DNA from: Harmonia axyridis
Lineage: Eukaryota > Arthropoda > Insecta > Coleoptera > Coccinellidae
Length of the DNA: 64,000 nt
Assembly: GCF_914767665.1 (NCBI RefSeq)
Contig: NC_059502.1
Coordinates: 58,820,031 to 58,884,030, forward strand
Reading direction: 5' to 3'
The position numbers were made by a program, and so were the translations under genes. Below are positions 43,848-55,191 of this stretch, in pieces. Positions within the stretch are counted from its first letter, which is position 1, and each line of letters begins with the position of its first letter. Below the pieces are notes generated by a model that saw only the letters and a program-made list of their open reading frames with translations, was not told the origin of the DNA and searched no databases.

Positions 43848-45744
43848 AACATCTATGCCACAGATCGGAGGAAAGTTTACCTACTTCTTCCTCAGAATGG
43901 CAACGCATTACATTATAAGTATAATAGGTATTTATAAACAAAAATGTTATGGAGATGTCAACAAATGCTATACGGCACCTCTTTCTTTTCTTTCCTCTGA
44001 GCTGTAGGCCTGTAGACCATAAAATTGTCACCCGTCCCTGCTTAGTCATAATTATCAGGTTGAAATTTCATTGGTCCTTATGAGGTGAGGGGTGTGACCA
44101 GTGGAAGGCCGAGAAATTAAATCATTTCTAGGAAAAATCTTCGAAAATTCGGACAAATGAAGGAATTTTGAATGATTTGACACCAAATCGCAGCACAACA
44201 TATCAATAGACGAGATAACATGATTTATAAGAATTGAAAACTTCATAACTTTATATTCCATTATAAAATATTAGAAATTTCAAGGTTTAATATTGAATTA
44301 TTTCTTTAAATTGAGTTTGTTATCCAAAAGAACACTTATACATCAACTTTCACTCGAAAAATGAAATGAATCGGAACTGTAGTGTATGAGTTTTAAGGTC
44401 TTAGGTTATTAAGGGTATTCAATACCTTGTGCAAGCCGATGCTATTTCAGTGCCAATCAACAACATTTGGAACTTCCAAAATACAGGTCTGATTCATTTC
44501 ATTTTTTGAGTGAACAATGACATGATAGTAAACTTGAACGTGTAGTTTCGATTTTCAAAAAAAAATTGTTAGTTTTCTGCAAATTGAATTTTGAAACTAA
44601 ACTTATTCTATAAATTACTATTCTGCTTTACAGCCACTTCTCATATGAAATTCAAAGGATACCCGAGAAAATTCAGATGAATTACGCAGAATAGAGTGGC
44701 AAAATTTCATTTTGCCGGGACGCCAAAATATCTGGCAGCGGCCCTGTCCTAGATAACAATTCTTTTCAGAAAAGAACCCTTTTAATGAAAGAAATAAAAA
44801 TGAAAAATTCATGGGAGAAAATCCTCATTGAATTGAAAAACAAACAAAATTCAGCACAAATCTTCAAATTGCTAACCGTCAATCATTTGGAACATTGGAA
44901 CTAACCGATATCAGTGTAAACACGTCGGATAAAACAAAAAACAATTTAATTGTTTCAGAAAAGTGACATTGCTGGGAGTATCATGTAATACTTTTTTTTT
45001 AACGACGTATTATTTTGCAATATATCAATGAGGTGAAATTCCGTGAAATAAATCAAATGAATAAAATTTAGAATAACTGAATTCTTACTAGAATATTCGT
45101 TATTTTTTCGGTCTCATTATTTGATTTTTCAAATGATTTGATTTGGTGTTGTTTTGAAAATAAAGATAAATACGCATTGCTTGATCTCATTCTTCATTCA
45201 CATTAAATCTTTAGAAATTGTTCCAGCCTTCTCTTTTCTGAGGACTCATTACTTTTAAATAGGTGGGGGGGGGGTTCGTTTTGAAAATAAAAGTACCAAG
45301 CCCTTCGTTCAGAATAGTACCTTCAGTCTATATTTATCGTTAGATAGTGATTGCTGTCGAAAAATTCCAAATTGGACGTAGCGGAATAAGTGATCAATAT
45401 TTTGTGGTTGCAGCTTAATTTTTGAAATATGGATTCGATTTTTTACTACCCTATTCAAGAGGAACCACGTAAGTCTTATAAATTATATTTAAATTTAATT
45501 TTAAATATTCAAATATTTGAATAAAACGTAAGGAATATTATTTACGGAGAAATTCAATCAAAATGTTCCTATAGCAGGTATTTTTATGTTTTCTTGATAA
45601 CTGGCGATCTTATAAATGAGATCTTCTAACATATATTTAATTGAGTACTTCATTATTATTATCTCTATGAATATAGAGCATTATTTCCATGAATATTCAG
45701 CAGAATAAAGAAATATATGTGTCAGTATAGATCCGAACTAGTTG

Positions 45745-45985
45745 AAATAGATAGATAGATAGTTTATTTACAGATTATATACAACAGCTTATAAATAAAA
45801 AATAGTGTCGAAAACATACAAAGAAAATTAAACTAAATTCTCAGAATCGAAATAATCGTTCAAGATCAATTAACTAATTTTTAACATCTTTCTTGAATTA
45901 ACCTAAACATTTTATATTGTTAGGCAACGTATTAAAATTTTCAATGCACATATAGAAAGGGCTTTTTTAATAAAGTTAACCTGTG
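45745..45985 (-). mobile_element. LINE 3' fragment with (TATC)n tail, copy B
   Basis: Same fragment as 39208-39445, duplicated with the block and near-identical by eye. Confidence 0.6.
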
Positions 45986-46007
45986 CTGTGGATAAATTAG
46001 ATCATGT

Positions 46008-46256
46008 GGACAAAAATACAATAGTTCTGTGTAAGCTCATAAAGTAACGCGTAACATTCTTTATTATTATTATTAGTTAAATTCACAATATTATCAAAAA
46101 TACTTATTGTCTAGCGGCAATTGGTTAGAATGTAACACCCTGTAATTTGCCGCTAGACAATAAGTATTTTTGATAATATTGTGAATTTAACTAATAATAA
46201 TAAAGAATGTTACGCGTTACTTTATAAGCACACACAGAACTATTGTATTTTTGTCC
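46008..46256. repeat. Fold-back element, copy B
   Basis: Same element as 39471-39716. Its arms pair even better here: TTGCCGCTAGACAATAAG complements CTTATTGTCTAGCGGCAA exactly. Confidence 0.85.
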
Positions 46257-49200
46257 ACCCTGTACCAATTGAAATCAACATGTGATACATTTTTGGAGTC
46301 AGCTCAGCTAGGGTAATCGGAAAATTGAGACAAAATGGGGTGTTCTATTTAAAAAAAAATGACGGTGACGTCATTATTCCGAAGTAATTCCCCGTATATA
46401 TTCGATTATTATTTTAAAATACGGTAAATTAAAATAAAAATCGACGTGTTTCAGGATTATTTTTTCAAATTGTCTGTTTAGTTAAAAATGAATTTGTTCC
46501 ATACTTTACGGACACAGTGTATAATTGGGCGTGGGCGTATTCAAATTTAAAATAATGAGTTTTTCCGATTGTTTTACTCAAAAATCTTGAAGAAAACATC
46601 AAATGTTCATGCATTATATGAAGTCGAAACTAAACAGAAAAATCAGAAACCGCAGGGACCGCTCTAGAAGGGCGGCCCACACATATTTTATTATTACTAA
46701 TAGATATTCTATAATTTATTTCCTGTTATCTTCGCGTTCCAGCTGTTTTTCAAAGAAATAAGAAATAACCAATTTTTTCTTACCTAAAATAATTTTTATG
46801 AAAAAATGTGAAATTTCCTCAATACAAAATCACCAAAATTTTTATTGTAATAACCATGAACCATGAATAACAATGAAAATGATATCGGAATATTCTTCTG
46901 TATCAAAATACTCAAAAATACGCAAAGCTTTAATCAGCAGTTGCCATGCTAGAGGGGGCATTGGGGGGGCCCCCTAAAATTCCGCTGTCACCCCCTAAAA
47001 TTTTACACACTAAGGCTAAAAGATAAGCAGACTATAATTTCGCTTTACTTTGGCCCCCCCAAAAAAATCCGGTTACTTCTTGGCCACCCCTGTTTTTGAA
47101 AGCTGATGGTGTCGCTACTGTTAACCAGGGAAAAATTTTGCAATGCAATTAGATTACCTACTGGCTACTGACAATGAACTGACAGTCTGACAAGTGTTCT
47201 TACGCTTGTTCCTAAGTATCTTTATTGTAATTAATGACTCATAATCATTTCTAGACCTAAACTAAACGTTTGAAGCCATTTATTTCCTTAAATCTTTGAA
47301 ATCTGACATTAATATGTTCCCATAATATGTTTCTTTGTTAAAATTACAGTACCTTTCATATGACAAAGTTTGTCGGTAAGCTAATAAATCATCTTGTATT
47401 CAGAATAAGCTTCGGGCAAAATTTCGTGTTAATTACATCTTCAGAACAATAGAAGATTCGGGCAGAATTCGGACATCTCATGCTGCTAACCATTAAAATC
47501 TTATTAAGGGGTTCCGTAAAGAAATATTCCATTATTCCTGTGACCACAAAACCGAAGTAGTTGACATTAGGCGTGTTAATATATTAAATAAAAATTTTAT
47601 TTATTTCAATTTGAACAAAATTTTGATACAAAGTTTTGAACAAATTTTATAAGCCATCAAATATTACATTGGGTGTCAAATCTTCCATGTGAACTATCAA
47701 TATTATAATAATATAAAAAGGCAATATGCGATCAAATATACATATACATTAATATAAATCGAGGTTTAGAAAATAAAGGATTGAACCAAATTATTTCCTT
47801 TACAATAAGACCTGTTATATCCAAGTTCTGAAATATACCGACTATACATATACATATGTATATAAACAACATTACATTAGATTCAAAAACAATAAACATT
47901 GAGGTATGTCATGTGATCAAGGGCTCTAAAAAGTATCCTGCATATATGCCTCCATACTGTAGTAGGCCTTCTTAATGAGAATAGATTTCAGTTCCTTTTT
48001 AATTTTCTTTGTATATACTTCCTTCAGTTTAGCTGGTTACTTTTATAGCCAGATAGTTTATATTCAGCTGGGAAGCTACAACCCGGTGATAATTAATCAA
48101 AAGGTCATCAATTTTTATTTCGAGTGTTGTATGTGTGGTTGTAATAGTGTTCCAGTAGTATTTCCTCATTATCATAGATGTATAAGACACAATTCAACAC
48201 AAAAATAGATGTTAGTCAATATTTTTTCTTTGGGGAATAATTCTCTACAACTATCTCTTATTCTTACACCACAAAGGATTCTCAGCTTCTGTTTTATGAA
48301 TATCCTTTTTGCTTTCAGTTTCAGTTGTTTCTCCCCAGATGAGTATAGCAAAGTTCAGGTTACTGTGAAAATAGCTGAAGTAAGTAATCTTGGCTACCTT
48401 GGTTCCTGCAATTTGTTTTATTCCTCTCATTGCATATGTGGCTCTTGATAATCTAGGAATAAGTTCTTCTGTATGTTTCGTAAACTTTAGGTTGGACTGC
48501 ATCATGATCTCCAGAAATTTCATGTGGTCATTGGTGGAGGTGTCAAAAAATACGTGCTGAGTATTGTCAGCATTCATCTTCATTTAATTAAAAGTGAACC
48601 ATATTTGAGATGAGCTCCATCAATCGTCTTTCGATCACTTTCTTGTAATTCTTGTTCTTTTTTCCCAACATTCAGGAAAGAAGTGTAATCTGCAAAAAGT
48701 ACAGTTTTATCTAATTCAACATTTTCAAGTAAGTCATTTATATAAATTACAAACAAAAGGGGTCCCAGCACTGATCCCTGTGGCACACCTTGTTTCACCG
48801 TTCAACTTGAAGAGAACTTGCCATCTAAACTTGTTTTCTGCATCCTTCCAGTCAGGTAACTTTTCAGTAATTTGAGAACTTGCCCCCTTAAGCCATAGTA
48901 TTTTAGTTTTTCCAATAGTAGATTGTGGTTTATGGTGTCAAAGGCCTTGGATAAATCGCATGTGTGCAAGCTACATTTTATTCAAATCCCTTACTTATCA
49001 TCTTCAGCATCTCTGTTATCGCTGTTTCCACCGATCTGCCCGTCAAGTATCCATGCTGTAGTTTACTTAGAATTCCTGTAAGCTTGAAAAAACTCATCAG
49101 TCTGTTTTTTATTATCTTTTCGAACAATTTTGAAAAAACTGGAAGTATTGATAGTGGCCGCTAGTTTTCCGGTAAATCCATGTCTTCTTTTTTATGGACA

Positions 49201-50093
49201 GGTATGATTTTAGCCTTCTTCAGCTGATCTGGGTAGTATCCTCCATCCAAACATCTTGTGATAGTATCACAGAGTGGTATTTCAAATAGAGGAAATATTT
49301 GTTTAAGTATGCTTGGTGTCATCTCATATAATATCCTTAGGCCCAGTTCCACCAAACAGCACTTGATCCCAGATTGATTAAACTCCGCTTGTTACTAAAG
49401 CAGGCTTAACAGTGTTTTCTGTTTCACCATGCATCAACCCGTCCGAAGATGATCGCGATCAACCAAATCGCGATCAAATAGTCAAACCATTTGGCAACGT
49501 TGTGAACAAAAAGTTATATAGTGTTCTGTATCGTATTAGCAGTGATGACCACCATTGGTGCTAGGTGTCAGGTGTCATTCATTCATAACTCATAACATTT
49601 CAAATCATTTGTCATCTTGTAAACAAAAAACAAAGTTAATTTTTGCCGAAAATGTCGGGTGATGTGCTTCGAAATGTCGGAAACTTGCAGAAGTTAAAAA
49701 GAAATTATCCCATTTCACAAAACCACACATTCTGGAAAAAAAACTATATAAGTAATTTTATTAACTTATTTATTTCTATCAACAAGTTTAACTGCTCCTT
49801 AAATAATATTTCAATCAAACATATCAATAAATTATTCTTTGCAATAAATTTCATAAAACACAAAAACAAAGTTTACGTGTATTTTAAATGGGAAATATTG
49901 AGCCTATACATATAGTCATATTTTGATAAAATTGACCCAAAAATTAGAAATTTCCGGAAAAATAATTACATAGACAAGAGTTCCATACTGATAAATAATT
50001 ATTAATCTCAACTTGAAAGGTTATGATCCTCCAAAAATGGCCGATTAGTGCTAAATCGCGATTGGTCAATTAAATCAAATTCAATGTGAAGTC

Positions 50094-50954
50094 ATGGCGG
50101 ACAGAAGCGATCTCTGTATCGAGTTAAATAAACTGAAAAAAGATAGTTTGATTGAAATTATTCTGACTAGAAAAGTACCAAGCGCTCTAAATGTGAGTGA
50201 AACTTTACGACATTATATTGAAAATGGGACTTTGTTTACGTCTTACGAGAATTTAACAGATTCTAACCTGAAACCTGGAGATGAATCTGTAATAATGAAA
50301 GCCAGAATTGAGGTGTTGTCGACAAAGTTGGAAGCATCTGGCAACATTTTGACGGAAAAAGAAAGGCACATACAGGCACAACAGGTAATAATAGAATTGT
50401 TAAAAAATAACAGCAACAATAACCAAATTGCATTGGTCGGAAGCAACGTTGCCAAGATGTCAACAAATTCCCAAAGAATGTCTTATTCCACAATTGCCAA
50501 AAAGAGTGAGTCTATGTCAAAGCAAGAGATTGGTACGGTGAAAAATGGAAATAGTTCATTAATCGAGACAAATTTGGAGGACAAAAAGACTCCTAAGGTT
50601 TCCAAAACAAGTAGACCTGTTGATGGAATTATTGGTACAAAAGATGTTGGTGAGGTGACAGATGGTAAGCTAGCTTTTATGGGAGTTGAAAAAAAGGCCT
50701 GGCTGCATGTTGGAAGAGTACGAAAGGGTATTTCTTCTGTGGATGTAGAACAATATCTGGAGTCCAAGTTCCCAGATAAATCTTTCGATGTAACCGAACT
50801 TTCAACGAAGGAAGAAATGAGTACTATCTCCTTTAAGGTAGGGGCTAGTTTTGAACTTTTACAACAACTCAGTAAAGCAGAGACTTGGCCATCAGGAGTA
50901 ACTGTAAGAAGATTTCGTTTTTTTCGAAACCATGGCACCCCTAAAAACCAATAA
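50094..50954 (+). CDS. LINE-A ORF1 (nucleic-acid-binding protein)
   Basis: 286 codons, no internal stop. The N-terminal half is polar and helix-rich (a coiled-coil-like segment around residues 60-110: VIMKARIEVLSTKLEASG ... QAQQVIIELLKNN). The C-terminal half (about 195-280) holds AWLHVGRVRKGISSVDVEQY, FPDKSFDVTELS, STISFKVGA and WPSGVTVRRFRFF, the RRM-like fold common in ORF1 of insect CR1-type LINEs. No CCHC zinc knuckle is present. It overlaps ORF2 by 23 bases in the +1 frame, so ORF2 may be reached by reinitiation or frameshifting. Such proteins coat LINE RNA as a chaperone. Confidence 0.85.
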   Translation: MADRSDLCIELNKLKKDSLIEIILTRKVPSALNVSETLRHYIENGTLFTSYENLTDSNLKPGDESVIMKARIEVLSTKLEASGNILTEKERHIQAQQVIIELLKNNSNNNQIALVGSNVAKMSTNSQRMSYSTIAKKSESMSKQEIGTVKNGNSSLIETNLEDKKTPKVSKTSRPVDGIIGTKDVGEVTDGKLAFMGVEKKAWLHVGRVRKGISSVDVEQYLESKFPDKSFDVTELSTKEEMSTISFKVGASFELLQQLSKAETWPSGVTVRRFRFFRNHGTPKNQ

Positions 50955-53900
50955 AGTCATTTTAAATTTAAATTGCTGTTCAATGAAGAATAAAGTTGAT
51001 GAATTGGAAATTATGTTTCTCGAACAACATGTTGATGTTGCTATAATAACGGAGACATGGATGCCTGGTGATATGTGTCCGTTGTTGCCATTTTCCTGTT
51101 ATGAGGTTGTATCTAGTTGCTCTAGGCCTAATGGGAAATATGGAGGAGTGGCCATTCTGATGAAGGAAAGATGTAGTGCAGTGGAACTTGGTGATATATC
51201 GAGCTTAAATTGTGAGGATTTTGAGATCACTGCAGTTAAGATTCCCAGTATGAAAGCTATAATTGTTGGGATCTATAGAGCGCCCAATTCAAGGTTGGAG
51301 ACATTCTTTGATCATATGGAATTGTGTCTTCAGAAGTTGCTTAGATTCTCACGATATTACACCTTATTCGTGTCCGGTGACTTCAACATTGATGTAAGAC
51401 AGCCATCAAGAACGACTCGTAGATGGATAAATCAGATGAAGGAATATGGTTTCAGTCCACTGTTCAACTCACCCTCAAGAATAACAAGCACGGGAGCTAC
51501 ATGCATTGATAATATATTCGTTAGCGAAGTTAACAGAGTCTTCAACTCGAGCACCTTCAACCCTCATATTTCCGACCATATGGCACAGAAGGTATATTAT
51601 ATGTTGAATATTCCTGAAGGAAATAAGATCAGTAAATACAGATATGTAAGAAAAATGGCGGAGCATGACACTCAACTTCTCATTGAACATCTGTCCGGAA
51701 TCGACTGGGAGATGACGTTGTCGAGTAAGAAGGGATCAGATGCTTTTGAGGCCTTCCATTCTAGTGTTTTGGAGGCAGTCAATATCTACTACCCCGTCTT
51801 AAGAAAAAAAATTAATACAAACCGAAAGAATTCAAAGCCTTGGTACGGTGAGAATTTAAAGAAAATCAAAAATGAACTTGATGCACTGTGTGTAAAAATG
51901 GAAGTAGGAAAGGATGAAAACGACATGAGAAGATATAAGGAGCATAGGAGATTATACAGAGATGAATTAAACAGGGCAAAGAGAGCTTATTATTCAAAAC
52001 TAATTGAGTCAACTGATAACATTCCAAAAAAAAGTTGGGAGATAGTTAATAAGTTCCGAAAAGACAAAAAAGAAAATGAAAATCAGATTGATCCAGAATT
52101 GTATGGAAATTTCCTGAAAGAGATCACAAATAAAACTGACGATAAAAATAATGAATTTCAGGAGAAACTAAGGAAGATCAAGATTTCTGACTCGGGCTCG
52201 TTCTTTCTCAAACCGACAACACCGCATGAAATTGTTGATATTGCCACATCGCTGAAAAACTCCAAAACAGCTGATTCACATGGTTTATCAACTGAAATAA
52301 TTAAGAGAATTATCAGAGTGATAGCGGAGCCTTTGTCATGTGTCATCAATATGTGCTTCACCGAAGGAGAATTCCCATCATCTCAAAAAATTGGTAAGAT
52401 AATTCCTATCTACAAAAAGGAAGGAGACAAACGGTCACCTAACAATTATAGACCAATATCCATATTACCATCGATGTCAAAAATAATGGAGACCATCTTA
52501 AAGAAGCAATTGATCGATTTCTTGGAACGGAAAAACTTGTTATCGGAAAGTCAACACGGATATAGGAACAGGAAATCTACCATAACAGCATTGGTAGCGA
52601 TCATTGAACGAGTGGCAGAGGCGTTAGATGATGGGAAAAGGGTCGAACTTACTCTCTGTGATTTATCTAAAGCATTCGATAATGTTATACACCCTATTCT
52701 GCTCCGAAAACTCGAATATTATGGGATACGAGGATTGCCGCTGAAACTTTTCACTTCTTATCTGAGCGGTAGATATCAGTATGTGGATGCTGGGGGTGGA
52801 AGATCGAGTCAGCATATAGTTCTCAGGGGAGTACCACAAGGTTCAATATTGGGACCTCTCTTGTTTTTAGTTTACCTCAATGACTTGCCAGTTAATGTTA
52901 TCTGTGATCTCTTGTGCAATTACGCAGATGACACCTCGTTCTTGAACATTGGAGTCGAGAGTGTAGCGACTAAGACAATAGCGGCTTTAAACGATGTCGA
53001 GAACTGGTTAGCGGGAAATGGGCTGCTTCTTAATAGATTAAAAACGGTAATACTGCCCATTGACACAAGGATTAAGAGGGATAGTGTTGAAGGTGCTAAA
53101 TTCCTGGGTGTGTATATCCAGGAAAATTTTAAGTTCGACATTCATGTAGAGGTAGTTGTGAAAAAACTATCGTCCATATTGTTTCTTATGACACAGCTTG
53201 CAAAGATGACTAGTGAATGCACAATGCTGAATGTTTACCATGCACTTTTCCATAGTCGAATGTCTTACGGCATTCTGATCTGGGGAGATAGTCCGCACTA
53301 CCAGGTTGTATTTTTGAAACAAAAAAGAGCGATACGAATTTTGGCTGCAATCGACAGAAGAACCTCATGTCGCGAATATTTCCGAAAGTACGCGATACTC
53401 ACATTCTGCTCGCAATATATATTTGAATGTTGTATTTACGTGCATAAAAATAGTGCAAATTATCAGTTATGTGGAGACCGACATCAGTACTTGACTCGTA
53501 ACCGAGCTGCCATGGAAATACCTTACAAAAGACTTAATGTTGCCAGAAAAGGTTTTAATTATTGGGGTGTTGTGTTTTACAACCACTTACCAGAAACTGT
53601 GAGGAAAGCGAGAAGCTTCAAAAGCAGCATGGGCGCCCGCAGGGGGGGGGCCCGGGGGGGCCATGGCCCCCCCTGAGATTTTGAGTACCTCAATTTTCAG
53701 CACAACACCCTTAGTATCACTTTCTCAATACAAAGGGTAAGGAAAAAAGGAAAGTGATGGATTCCCAACAATTTTCCGGTTTTCAATTACTATACATATA
53801 ATCCATAATCGGCAGAGGTGACTTTTGCATTGAAAACTATTTTAGGCGCTATGAGCACTATGTGAAGAAAAATCATGGAACCGAACGCATTCCATGCGTG

Positions 53901-55191
53901 TCAATTATTTTATAGATTCATCTTATATATACTCTTCTATTGTCTTTAATAGATGAAGGTAAGAAAAAAAGAGATGCCGAAAATAATAAAAAATTTTTAC
54001 CGATTATAAATACAATAGTTTTTTGCGAAACTCACGATATGCCTATACGAGAGAGCACCACGAACTCTTGCAATTTAAGTGATCTTTTGAAATTCAGAGT
54101 AGAATCTGGTGATAAAGATTTAGAGATTTATTTATTCAACGCAGCTGGTAACTCGAAATATACTTCTCACAGAATTCAAAATGAGATCATTTCGATAGCT
54201 GGGCATGTAATAATGACAAATGTTGTAGAAGAAGCAAATTCTTCGATGTATTTCAGTGTAATGGCTGACGAGTCTGCTGATATTTCTGGACATGAGCAGT
54301 TCTCTATTGGAATACGATATGTACATGAGCAAAATGAAAATTTTACAGTGGAAGAAGAGTTTCTTGGATTCGTACAATTGAACAAATTGAATGCTGATTG
54401 CATAGCTGCATCAATCCTTGAGGTTTTAGAAAAATCTGGTTTGAATTTTCACAAACTTCTAGCACAAGGTTATGATGGATGCTCGACAATGGTTGGTGAA
54501 ATTCACGGGGTTTAAAATATCATAAGATATAAGTACAAAAAAGCAATTTAATTCCATTGCATCTCCCATAGGTTGAATTTAGTAAAAAATGACATCAGTA
54601 AAATTACTGAAATTCGTAATAGCATTGGCACCGTTGAAGGACATTATAATCTTTTTTCGAGAGAGTACTTTAGGAAGAAATCTGATTCCAAATATTGATT
54701 TGTTTTGTGAAACTCGTTGCTAAATATAAATCTTTGCGTTTTGGCTGAAAACATTAATACTATATTCAAAACATTTTTTTGCTATAAAATCTGGAAAAAT
54801 TTCAATGAATTCTTCAACAACAAAAAGAGCTGCTCAGTTATGGGCTGCAATAAACTCTTTCACTTTTGTGGTTTGTTCGACGGTAGCTAGTAAATATTTA
54901 AATATATTGGAATCAATAGCAAATATACTATGATTTGTTTCGAAAAGAGTTACCGTTTTATTTTACATCACCTTATATTGTTGACGTTATAAAAAAAAAT
55001 GTTGAATTGGAAAACTTCACATTCACGGACATACTGATGTCGCCTACGACAATAATGGTCGCCTTATCGTTTTTCAATAATTTTCATTTTGCCCCCCCTG
55101 AGAAAAATTTCTGCGGGCGCCCATGAAAAGCAGTCTCCGAAAATTTTTAGTCGATGGTAGTTTTTACACCGTAGATGAATTCCTCCGTTGA
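50932..55191 (+). CDS. LINE-A ORF2: endonuclease and reverse transcriptase, split by hAT element 2
   Basis: The frame is open from 50932 to the hAT insertion. Leaving out 53628-55133 (hAT plus one target copy) it continues in register to TGA at 55189-55191, for 917 codons. The apurinic-type endonuclease is complete by motif: LNLNCCS, ITETWMPGD, VSGDFNID and SDHMAQ. Reverse transcriptase motifs follow: KIIPIYKKEGD, NNYRPISILP, LCDLSKAFDN, GVPQGSILGPLLFLVYLNDL and the catalytic YADDTSF. No RNase H domain is seen. As it stands translation would end within the hAT sequence (about 53674), losing the last 20 residues. Intact motifs mark it as recently active. Confidence 0.9.
53628..55125 (+). mobile_element. 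hAT element 2 inside LINE-A ORF2, 8-bp target duplication
   Basis: Perfect 15-bp terminal inverted repeats CATGGGCGCCCGCAG and CTGCGGGCGCCCATG, each followed inward by long G or C runs. AAAAGCAG flanks both sides (53620-53627 and 55126-55133). 1,498 bp. It contains a decayed + strand transposase (next entry). The same family left truncated ends at 34529-34834 and 43538-43847. Confidence 0.93.
53940..54720 (+). pseudogene. hAT transposase fragment (ZMYM1/DUF4371 type)
   Basis: An open part to 54515 includes LPIINTIVFCETHDMPIR, SDLLKFRVESGDKDLEIYLF and the block with the first catalytic Asp (FSVMADESADISGHEQFSIG), then LLAQGYDGCSTMVGEIHG. After that the frame is broken, but HCISHRLNLVKNDIS (about 54557-54600, shifted) and ETRC near 54715 continue the same protein. 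The C-terminal dimerisation domain is missing or unrecognisable. It lacks a usable transposase. Confidence 0.82.

Larger units (their letters stand above)
43381..47698 (+). repeat. Segmental duplication, copy B
   Basis: The 4,318-bp partner of 34371-41158. It lacks the hAT element and the ~380-bp insertion, so it shows the pre-insertion state at both places (GTTATGGAGATGTC at about 43943, and the 44397-44420 join). Small differences include an expanded G-run near 43806 and 14 bp (ATCTATGCCACAGA region) after the hAT end that copy A lost. After 47698 the two copies diverge completely. Confidence 0.92.

Noticed and set aside
48209..48448. Plus-strand frame rich in Phe/Ser/Leu
   Set aside because: It is antisense to the decayed LINE-B coding sequence.
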